Assembly: GCF_014217605.1 (NCBI RefSeq)
Contig: NZ_CP043639.1
Coordinates: 2,007,501 to 2,071,500 of the forward strand
Origin: Sphingomonas sp. NBWT7
Lineage (GTDB): Bacteria > Pseudomonadota > Alphaproteobacteria > Sphingomonadales > Sphingomonadaceae
Direction of reading: 5' to 3'
DNA: 64,000 nucleotides
Numbering within the stretch: position 1 is the first letter of the stretch; every line of letters begins with the position of its first letter. Under the pieces are notes generated by a model that was not told where the DNA came from, ran no database searches, and saw nothing but the letters and a program-made list of their open reading frames with translations. Position numbers and translations under genes: made by a program. Shown here in pieces: positions 58,135 through 64,000 of this stretch.

Positions 58135-58715
58135 CACTCGATCCCCGCCAGCGCGGCCTTCACCGCGCGCGCCACCTGCCGGCTCGATCGCGCGAGCGCG
58201 GCCGGCGCGGCGTCGCTCGCCGCGTTGACGGTGATGCTCACGCGCACGTCGCGCCCGCCGCTTCCGCCCGCCGTGGTAGGCACGACCGTCCCGCTTGCCG
58301 TCGGCACGAACAACTCGGGGCCGCGCTCGCCGACCCAGAACGGCCGCCCCGGCGATACCGGCCCGCCCGTCGCCCGCCCCGGCGATCCCAGCATGCCGAT
58401 CAGCGCGCCGAGCAATCCGCCCCCACCCGCCGACGCACCGGTGCGCGCGCCGCCCAGAAAGCTGTCGATCCCCGACCGCAGCGCGCTGGCGGCGATCTCG
58501 TTCATCGCAGCGAGCGCTACGCCCTTGAGATCGTCGAACCCCAGCTTGCCGGTGCGCACCGCGCGCGCCAGCGCCGTCTCGATCGCACGGCCGGCGCGGT
58601 CCGCCCCCGCCTCCAGCGGGCCTTCGAGCGCCGCGCGCATCGCGCCCACCTCGCGCGCGAAGCCCGTCGTATCGGCGCGCACGCGCACCAGCATCGCGTT
58701 CACCTCATCCTCCAT
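58134..58715 (-). CDS. Short tail tape-measure protein (RcGTA gp11-like)
   Basis: A 193-residue tape-measure-type protein. It has an N-terminal helical part (VNAMLVRVRADTTGFAREVGAMRAALEGPLEAG), a glycine-rich centre, and PFWVGERGPELFVPTASG, the conserved C-terminal motif of phage tape measures. Very short, as in GTAs. It would set a short tail. It overlaps the chaperone gene by 11 nt and the next gene by one base (TGATG). Confidence 0.88.
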   Translation of the reverse strand: MEDEVNAMLVRVRADTTGFAREVGAMRAALEGPLEAGADRAGRAIETALARAVRTGKLGFDDLKGVALAAMNEIAASALRSGIDSFLGGARTGASAGGGGLLGALIGMLGSPGRATGGPVSPGRPFWVGERGPELFVPTASGTVVPTTAGGSGGRDVRVSITVNAASDAAPAALARSSRQVARAVKAALAGIE

Positions 58716-58932
58716 CGGGATATGCCTCCTTCAGCCGCGCGATCGTCGCCGCATCGGGCGGCACGTGATCGTCGCTTCCTGAGCCGGTGATCGCTGTCAC
58801 CACCGCGGCGAACTCCGCCGGCGTCGCCTGCCAGAAGGTGTCGGGCGACCAGCCGAACACTGCGCCTGCCGCCCCCGCCAGTCGCCCGGCGCGCGCCGCG
58901 AAGGTCGCGGGCGCCGTGCTCGCGATGCTCAT
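58705..58932 (-). CDS. Phage tail assembly chaperone (GTA gp10.1-like)
   Basis: A 75-residue protein with RAGRLAGAAGAVFGWSPDTFWQATPAEFAAVV, the pattern of small GTA/phage tail assembly chaperones (DUF2376 type). The GWSPDTFW core is diagnostic. It helps the tape measure protein assemble. The start (58932) overlaps the previous gene by ATGA. Confidence 0.85.
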   Translation of the reverse strand: MSIASTAPATFAARAGRLAGAAGAVFGWSPDTFWQATPAEFAAVVTAITGSGSDDHVPPDAATIARLKEAYPDGG

Positions 58933-59255
58933 CGCCCCGCCAATATCTGCCCCAGCAGCATCCGCAGCGCGGGCATCCCCGCCGTCAGCCCGCCGGTCGT
59001 CACCGCCTCGCCCAGCATCTCGCGCGTCAGCGCCGCCGGCCGCTCGCGCAGGCAGTGCCAGAACAGCGCCACCAGCTCGCTCAGCGCCAGCCGTCCCTCC
59101 GCCACGCGCTCGACCAGCGCGAACAGCGGCCCGAGCTCGCGCTCGGCCGCCACCAGCGCGGCGAAGCTCGGCCGCAGCACCAGCGTCTCGCCTGCGACGC
59201 GGATCGACGCCTCGCCCCGCACGGCGTTGGCGATCGCCTCGCTCGGCGCGCTCAT
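58929..59255 (-). CDS. Gene transfer agent family protein (gp10-like)
   Basis: A 108-residue protein of the GTA gp10 (DUF3356-like) family: ANAVRGEASIRVAGETLVLRPSFAALVAAERELGPLF and a helical tail. Chaperone-like tail component. Start ATG 59255 overlaps the tail tube gene stop (ATGA, 59252-59255). An extended upstream frame is inside the tail tube gene. Confidence 0.85.
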   Translation of the reverse strand: MSAPSEAIANAVRGEASIRVAGETLVLRPSFAALVAAERELGPLFALVERVAEGRLALSELVALFWHCLRERPAALTREMLGEAVTTGGLTAGMPALRMLLGQILAGR

Positions 59256-59659
59256 GCCGCCACCACCGCGCCGGAACTCTCCAGGCTTACCGTGTAGTTG
59301 CGTTCGCCGTTGAAATCGCCGGCATAGTCGAGCCGCGTCACCAGGAAGCGCCCCGTCAGCATCTCGCCGCCCTCGAACGTCAGTCGGTAATCGTCGATCG
59401 TGCCGGCCAGCGCGTTGCTCTTCACCCGCGTCTCGGCGACCGATCCGGTGAAAACGCCCGCCGCCGATACGCTGACGCTGCGCACGCCGGCGCCCGACAA
59501 CAGGTCGCGCCACCCGCCCGATCCCTTGTGGGTGACGACCACCGCCTCGCCGTTGATGCTGAGCTGCGTCGTGCGCATCCCCGCCACCGTCGCGAACGCC
59601 GGCGGGCTTGCGCCGTCGCCGATCTTGAGCAGGAACGCCGATCCCTTCTCCACCGCCAT
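59252..59659 (-). CDS. Major tail tube protein (TP901-1 family, GTA gp9-like)
   Basis: A 135-residue tail tube subunit with KGSAFLLKIGDG, MRTTQLSINGEAVVVTHKGSGGWRDLLSGAGVRSVSVSAAGVFTG-type core (starting near residue 28) and FLVTRLDYAGDFNGERNYTVSLESSG. Forms the tail tube. The ATG at 59659 is used; the longer ORF to 59917 lies in the preceding gene. It follows the DUF3168 gene by 2 nt. Confidence 0.9.
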   Translation of the reverse strand: MAVEKGSAFLLKIGDGASPPAFATVAGMRTTQLSINGEAVVVTHKGSGGWRDLLSGAGVRSVSVSAAGVFTGSVAETRVKSNALAGTIDDYRLTFEGGEMLTGRFLVTRLDYAGDFNGERNYTVSLESSGAVVAA

Positions 59660-59661
59660 GC

Positions 59662-60039
59662 CTATTCCTCTCTGTAAATTTTCACCGCAAACTCGCGCGT
59701 CGCGGTCCAGCGCTCGCCGCCGCCGCTCTTCACCGTGCGTCCGCCGACGAAGCGCAGCGCAACGATCCGCCAGCCATCGGCGATCGGCCCGTCGAGCGCG
59801 CTCACCCCCGCCACCGCGGCATCGGCCAGCGCGCGCAGCCGCACCGGCCGCTCGCCCGCATCGTGCAGCACGATCCGCACCCGCCCCTCGCGACCGTCGA
59901 TCCCCGCCCCGCCCCATCGGCCGAGCACCGGTTCCTCGACCACCGCATGCGGCACAGCGGCGCGCACCGGCGGCGCGTCGAACGTCGTCACGATCGGCTG
60001 AACCGCCGCGACGATCGCCGCCTGCAGCGCCGCGCTCAT
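59662..60039 (-). CDS. DUF3168 tail terminator/head-completion protein (GTA gp8-like)
   Basis: A 125-residue protein of DUF3168 family with AAIVAAVQPIVTTFDAPPVRAAVPHA and RFVGGRTVKSGGGERWTATREFAVKIYREE. In phages and GTAs it joins the tail to the head. The start ATG 60039 overlaps, by ATGA (60036-60039), the stop of the small connector remnant, as expected for the intact cluster. Confidence 0.87.
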   Translation of the reverse strand: MSAALQAAIVAAVQPIVTTFDAPPVRAAVPHAVVEEPVLGRWGGAGIDGREGRVRIVLHDAGERPVRLRALADAAVAGVSALDGPIADGWRIVALRFVGGRTVKSGGGERWTATREFAVKIYREE

Positions 60040-60111
60040 TGGCGCGCCTCCATCGTCAGCCGCATCCGCCGATAGGGCCGCCACAGCGCCGCCACCGCCG
60101 CGGGCGGCTGG
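60036..60111 (-). pseudogene. C-terminal remnant of a head-tail connector/adaptor gene (GTA gp6/gp7 position)
   Basis: The last ~25 codons of a head-tail connector-like protein: PPAAVAALWRPYRRMRLTMEARQ-type end (shown in part: WRPYRRMRLTMEARQ), stopping at 60036. It has no start or N-terminal domain. Upstream of ~60111 the reading continues as terminase, in a different frame. So everything from the middle of terminase to this point, including portal, protease, capsid and most of the connector, is deleted. Confidence 0.75.
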
Positions 60112-60385
60112 CCTCGTCGGCGGTGGCGCCGACCAGCGCGATCCGCGCGCCCGGCACCGTCCGCGCAACGTGGTTGACCCATTCCGATCCCGCGCGCGTC
60201 TTGCCGAAGCCGCGCCCCGCGCGGATCAACCAGATGCGCCACGCCGCGTCGCTCCAATGCTGGCCGCGATGCGCATATTCGTCCCATCGCGTCAGCAGCT
60301 CGGCCGCCGTCCCGGCAGGCAGCGCCTCGATGATCGCGTCGCGCCGGCCGTGCGGCAGCGACGCGAGCTCCTGCAACGGCGTCAC
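60056..60385 (-). pseudogene. Truncated large terminase (GTA gp2-like)
   Basis: Only the first ~90 residues of terminase remain: LQELASLPHGRRDAIIEALP, then Walker A RAGRGFGKTRAGSEW and ARIALVGATADEA. After residue ~91 the sequence changes to an Arg/Gly-rich out-of-frame reading of the connector end and stops at 60056. A normal GTA terminase has about 420-450 residues with Walker B and a nuclease domain. The GTG start at 60385 overlaps the gp1-like stop (GTGA). It cannot package DNA. Confidence 0.88.
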
Positions 60386-60885
60386 GCCGGCTTTACCCGC
60401 CGCGCCAGCCCGTCGAGCGCCCGGCGCAGCGCCGCATCGGCCTCGGCGCGTGTCACCACCCCCTTGCCCTTCGCCCCCGCCTTGCGCCCCTCGCCCGCCG
60501 CGCGATGCCGCGTCAGCATGCCCACCGCGAATTGCAGATCGGCATGACTGACGCAGCGCTGCGCCACCGCGAAGGCAATGCTGCCCTTCACCTCGTCGGG
60601 GCTGATCGCGGCGGGATCGCCCGCGCCATGGCCGATCCGCTCCAGCGCATAGTCGAGCAGCGCCGCCTCCAGCCGATCGTAGCCGATCCCCAACGCCGCA
60701 TCCCACGACGCGGCGAAGCCGGCATCCTGCGCGCGCCAGCGGTAGCAGGTCGATGCCGCGACCCCCGCCGCCCGTGCCGCCGCGGATACGTTGCACGTCT
60801 CTGCCAGGATCGCCGCGAACTTCGCCTGCCGCGTGCCCGTACGCGCGAACACGCCCACCTCGGCCCCCGCCGCCGCCTTCCGCAT
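60382..60885 (-). CDS. GTA gp1-like small terminase-type protein
   Basis: A 167-residue protein with a helix-turn-helix N-terminal part (AKFAAILAETCNVSAAARAAGVAASTCYRWRAQD, shown in part: AARAAGVAASTCYRWRA) and a helical rest. This is the gp1/small-terminase-like gene at the start of sphingomonad GTA clusters. Start ATG 60885 follows a G-rich ribosome site; 60903 is an alternative. It is the first gene of the cluster. The upstream region to 61176 has no gene apart from the lpd hairpin. Confidence 0.8.
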   Translation of the reverse strand: MRKAAAGAEVGVFARTGTRQAKFAAILAETCNVSAAARAAGVAASTCYRWRAQDAGFAASWDAALGIGYDRLEAALLDYALERIGHGAGDPAAISPDEVKGSIAFAVAQRCVSHADLQFAVGMLTRHRAAGEGRKAGAKGKGVVTRAEADAALRRALDGLARRVKPA

Positions 60886-61138
60886 CGCGCCCCCCCCTGC
60901 CATCGATCGCGGCCGCCCCAACGCAAAGCGGGCCGGGAGCAGCAGGGTCACCCCCGCGCTCACCAGCCCGCCACCGCAGCTACGATTTCTCTATGTTCCT
61001 GTTTTGTACTCAAACAGCGTCGCGCTGTCAAGCGCTTTGTGCTGCGTCCCCGCCGCACGCTTTTGAAAGTAACGGCGATACGTTCCGGAGCTCGCCAAAC
61101 GACGAAGCCGGCCCCCCGGCCTCCGTAACCGAAGGCAG

Positions 61139-61154
61139 GGCGAGCCGGCTCGCC
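61139..61154. other. Palindrome after lpd
   Basis: GGCGAGCCGGCTCGCC, a perfect 16-bp palindrome, 22 nt downstream of the lpd stop on the minus strand. No T-tract; perhaps a weak terminator or mRNA end. Confidence 0.35.
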
Positions 61155-61176
61155 GTCGCATCAAACATGCGCGCGG

Positions 61177-62571
61177 TCAGACGTGGATCGGCTTGCCCCG
61201 CACCGCCATCGCCGCTTCCTTGATCGCTTCCGAATGCGTCGGGTGCGCGTGGCAGGTATAGGCGATATCCTCGCTCGTCGCGCCGAACTCCATCGCCTGC
61301 GCCGCCTGCGCGATCATCGTCCCCGCCGGCACCGCGATCGCCCACACGCCGACGACGCGGTCGGTCTTCGCGTCGGCGATGATCTTCACGAAGCCGTCGG
61401 GCTCGTGATTGGTCTTGGCGCGGCTGTTGCCCAGCATCGGGAACTTGCCGACCTTGACCTCGCCCTTCTCCTTCGCCGCCTCCTCGGTCAGCCCGACGCC
61501 CGCGATCTCCGGCCAGGTGTAGACGACCGACGGGATGATATCGTGGTTCACGATGCCGTGCTGCCCGGCGATGTTCTCCGCCACCGCGATGCCCTCGTCC
61601 TCGGCCTTGTGCGCCAGCATCGGGCCGGGGATGACGTCACCGATCGCCCACACGCCGGCAACCGACGTACGGAAATCGTGGTCGGTCTCGATCTGCCCGC
61701 GGTTGTTCGGCGCAAGACCGATCTTATCCAGCCCCAGCCCGTCGATATTGGGCCGCCGCCCGATCGACACCAGCACGCAGTCCGCCTCGATCGTCGCCGC
61801 TTCGCCGCCCGTCGCCGGCTCGACCGTCAGCGTCGCCTTGTCGCCGTTCACCGCGACATTGGTCACCTTGGTCGACAGCTTGAACTCGATCCCCTGCTTC
61901 TTGAAAATCTTGTTGGCTTCCTTGCGGATATCACCGTCGAAGCCCGGCAGGATCTGATCGAGGAACTCGACGCACGTCACCTTGGCGCCCAGCCGCCGCC
62001 ACACCGAGCCGAGCTCGAGCCCGATCACGCCGCCGCCGATCACCACCATATGCTCGGGCACCTTGGCGAGCTCGAGCGCGCCGGTCGAATCGACCACCAC
62101 CTGCTGGTCGATCGTCACGCCGGGCAGCGGCGTCACGCTCGAGCCCGTCGCGATGACGATGTTCTTGGCACGCACCGTTTCGCCGCCGACCGTCACGGTA
62201 TTCGCGCTCTCGAACGCGGCCTTCCCCTTCAGCCACGTCACCTTGTTCTTCTTGAACAGATATTCGATTCCCCCGGTCAGCCCCTTCACCGCCTCGCGGC
62301 GCTGGCCGTGCATCGCGTCGAGATCGAGCTCCGGGGTAACCTTGATCCCCATCTTCGCCATCGCGCCGTTCGCCGCCGCGTCGAAATATTCGCTCGCGTG
62401 CAGCATCGCCTTCGACGGGATGCAGCCGACGTTGAGGCACGTGCCGCCCAGCGTCTCGCGGCTCTCCGCGCACGCCGTCTTCAGCCCCAGCTGCGCCGCC
62501 CGGATCGCCGCGACATAGCCGCCCGGACCGGCACCGATCACGAGAACGTCATAGTCGAATTCGTCAGCCAT
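61177..62571 (-). CDS. lpdA: Dihydrolipoyl dehydrogenase (E3)
   Basis: A 464-residue FAD enzyme. FAD site VLVIGAGPGGYVAAIRAAQLG, the redox-active disulfide in GGTCLNVGCIPSKAML, NAD-binding GGGVIGLELGSVW, and the C-terminal active-site histidine in HAHPTHSEAIKEAA. It re-oxidises lipoamide in 2-oxoacid dehydrogenase complexes, and may serve the bkd E2 and 2-oxoglutarate dehydrogenase. Start ATG 62571 (MADEFDYDVLVIG) is chosen over the longer frame. The promoter region to the next gene is 91 nt. Confidence 0.97.
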   Translation of the reverse strand: MADEFDYDVLVIGAGPGGYVAAIRAAQLGLKTACAESRETLGGTCLNVGCIPSKAMLHASEYFDAAANGAMAKMGIKVTPELDLDAMHGQRREAVKGLTGGIEYLFKKNKVTWLKGKAAFESANTVTVGGETVRAKNIVIATGSSVTPLPGVTIDQQVVVDSTGALELAKVPEHMVVIGGGVIGLELGSVWRRLGAKVTCVEFLDQILPGFDGDIRKEANKIFKKQGIEFKLSTKVTNVAVNGDKATLTVEPATGGEAATIEADCVLVSIGRRPNIDGLGLDKIGLAPNNRGQIETDHDFRTSVAGVWAIGDVIPGPMLAHKAEDEGIAVAENIAGQHGIVNHDIIPSVVYTWPEIAGVGLTEEAAKEKGEVKVGKFPMLGNSRAKTNHEPDGFVKIIADAKTDRVVGVWAIAVPAGTMIAQAAQAMEFGATSEDIAYTCHAHPTHSEAIKEAAMAVRGKPIHV

Positions 62572-62662
62572 CGGGTACACTCGCCTCTGGATATAGGGAA
62601 CCGGCTGCGACATAGACCCTCATGACGGGGGTGCAACCCCGCGAGGCATGAGGAGAGCGGCG

Positions 62663-63895
62663 ATGGACCTGAACTGGAGCCCCGAGGAGCAAGCGTTCGA
62701 AACCGAGGTCCGCGATTTCCTCGCCACCAGCCTCACGCCCGATCTGAAGCGTGCGGGCCAGCTCTCGACCAGCGTCTACGCCGATCACCACGCCAGCATG
62801 AAATGGCAGGAAATCCTCGTCGCCAAGGGCTGGGCCGCGCCGCACTGGGCGCCCGAGCACGGCGGCACCGACTGGACCGTCGCGCAGCATTACATCTGGA
62901 ACCGCGAGCGCATCGCCGCCGGCGCCCCCGGCCTCTCCCCGATGGGCATTTCGATGGTGGCGTACGTCATCATGAAATACGGCACGGTCGAACAGCAGCG
63001 CTTCTTCCTCCCGCTCATCCTCTCGGGCGAAATCTTCTTCTGCCAAGGCTATTCCGAGCCCGGCTCGGGCAGCGACCTCGCGAGCCTGCAAACCAGCGCG
63101 GTCGAGGACGGCGACGACCTCATCGTCAACGGCCAGAAGGTGTGGACCACCCACGCCAACGAGGCGAACTGGATCTTCGCGCTGGTGCGAACCTCGAAGG
63201 AAGGCCGCCCGCAGCAGGGCATCACCTTCCTTCTCATCGACATGACGACGCCCGGCGTCGAGGTCCGCCCCTTCACCATGTCGTCGGGCGAGCAGATCCA
63301 GAACGCCGTCTTCTTCACCGACGTGCGCGTGCCCAAGGCGAACGTGATGGGCGAGATCGACCGCGGCTGGAGCGTCGCCAAATATCTCCTCGAATTCGAA
63401 CGCGGCGGTAACGCCTATGCCCCGGCACTGAAGGCACGCGCCGACGCCATCGCGCGTCATGCCGCCGAGACGATCGGCAGCGATGGCGAGCCGCTGCTCG
63501 ACGATCCCGTCTTCGCCGCCAAGCTCGCCCGCGCGCGCATCCGCGCCGACGTGCTCGAGATCATGGAGCTTCGCCTGCTCTCCGCCGCTGACGGCGACGG
63601 CAGCGTCGGCGCACTGTCGTCGATGATGAAGATCATGGGCACCGAACTCGCCGGCACGCTCACTGAATTGTCGATGGAGGCCGCCGGCGACCGCGGCCTC
63701 GTCTATCAGCCGCACGCCACCATGCCCGGCGGCCCCGTCCCGCGCCACACGCCGCCCGCCGACGGCTACGTCTCGGGCGAAACCTGGCACGCGCTCGCCC
63801 CCCTGCGCTACATGAACGAGCGCGCCGGCCCGATCTACGCCGGCTCGAACGAGATCCAGCGCAACATCATCGCGAAACAGGTGCTGGGGCTGTAA
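62663..63895 (+). CDS. Acyl-CoA dehydrogenase, FadE-like
   Basis: A 410-residue acyl-CoA dehydrogenase family protein. FAD-binding: FCQGYSEPGSGSDLASLQT and VNGQKVWTTHANEANW, C-terminal GPIYAGSNEIQRNIIAKQVLGL. Longer loops than the MCAD type, as in sphingomonad acyl-CoA dehydrogenases for cyclic or aryl substrates. Start ATG 62663 (MDLNWSPEEQ) has AGGAGAG just upstream. It is divergent from lpd. The remaining 105 nt to the window end show nothing. Confidence 0.93.
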   Translation: MDLNWSPEEQAFETEVRDFLATSLTPDLKRAGQLSTSVYADHHASMKWQEILVAKGWAAPHWAPEHGGTDWTVAQHYIWNRERIAAGAPGLSPMGISMVAYVIMKYGTVEQQRFFLPLILSGEIFFCQGYSEPGSGSDLASLQTSAVEDGDDLIVNGQKVWTTHANEANWIFALVRTSKEGRPQQGITFLLIDMTTPGVEVRPFTMSSGEQIQNAVFFTDVRVPKANVMGEIDRGWSVAKYLLEFERGGNAYAPALKARADAIARHAAETIGSDGEPLLDDPVFAAKLARARIRADVLEIMELRLLSAADGDGSVGALSSMMKIMGTELAGTLTELSMEAAGDRGLVYQPHATMPGGPVPRHTPPADGYVSGETWHALAPLRYMNERAGPIYAGSNEIQRNIIAKQVLGL

Positions 63896-64000
63896 GCCAT
63901 ACGCAAGGCTCGCTTACGCCACAGTGCCGACCCTTGGGCGGCGGCCAAGTATTTCGCCCCCCGGGAACGCAGGTTTGGCCTACGCTAGGGCGGGCGCGGC

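Noticed and set aside
52035..60885. An intact prophage or tail-like bacteriocin (tailocin)
   Set aside because: No integrase, repressor, lysis cassette or attachment sites are seen. Two tail-tip genes are frameshifted. The gene order is that of a GTA cluster, so a decayed GTA fits better than a working tailocin.
61183..62625. A long plus-strand open frame across lpd
   Set aside because: Shadow of lpd; Arg/His-rich and without known domains.

Overview
The window is GC-rich, almost fully coding chromosomal DNA of an alphaproteobacterium, most likely a sphingomonad (Sphingomonas or a close relative). Support comes from the short-form HisG, the imuA-imuB-dnaE2 SOS cassette behind an alphaproteobacterial LexA box (GAAC-N7-GAAC), the gene-transfer-agent (GTA) tail cluster, the YlxR/L7Ae fusion in the nusA-infB operon, and many acyl-CoA catabolism genes. 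No rRNA, tRNA, CRISPR array or insertion sequence was seen.

Layout. 0-5.3 kb: a lipid-head-group style cluster (MobA-like nucleotidyltransferase, polymerase-beta-like nucleotidyltransferase, DAGK/LCB5-type lipid kinase), a DUF2490 outer-membrane protein, a lipocalin-like protein and an aldehyde dehydrogenase. 5.3-12.2 kb: hisG-hisD-nusB-DUF4169, then bolA-GST-Nudix-pirin with overlapping ends, plus DUF2332 and J-domain genes. 12.2-24.3 kb: a long minus-strand information-processing block read in the order rimP, nusA, tautomerase, ylxR, infB, rbfA, tdk, M50 protease, truB, rpsO, pnp. 24.4-28.1 kb: the branched-chain 2-oxoacid dehydrogenase operon (E1alpha, E1beta, E2). 28.3-34.7 kb: the SOS mutasome imuA-imuB-dnaE2. 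34.7-49.4 kb: a CYP108-like P450, a double-hotdog thioesterase, an FAH-family hydrolase, acyl-CoA dehydrogenase, thiolase, SDR, crotonase and thioesterases, interleaved with a chemoreceptor, a DEAD-box helicase, a nitroreductase and CsbD. 49.4-52 kb: a sugar dehydrogenase and an OmpA-type porin. 52-61 kb: a GTA cluster on the minus strand. 61-64 kb: lpd and a second acyl-CoA dehydrogenase.

The most interesting feature is the GTA cluster. Its tail genes are present in order with ATGA-type overlaps. All head genes are missing: the large terminase stops shortly after its Walker A motif and runs directly into the last codons of a head-tail connector gene, so portal, protease and capsid are gone. 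Two tail-tip genes (DUF2460 and DUF2163) each carry a frameshift equal to one lost base. This looks like a disabled GTA, or in part an assembly artefact.

A second pattern is regulatory. Near-identical palindromes (TAACA-NN-TGTTA type) lie upstream of the aldehyde dehydrogenase, between the FAH hydrolase and an acyl-CoA dehydrogenase, and between the nitroreductase and the thiolase. This suggests one repressor controlling a dispersed acyl-CoA/aldehyde regulon. A perfect palindrome also precedes the bkd operon, and a perfect LexA box precedes imuA. A degraded DUF1905/YdeI-type gene lies near 39.6 kb.
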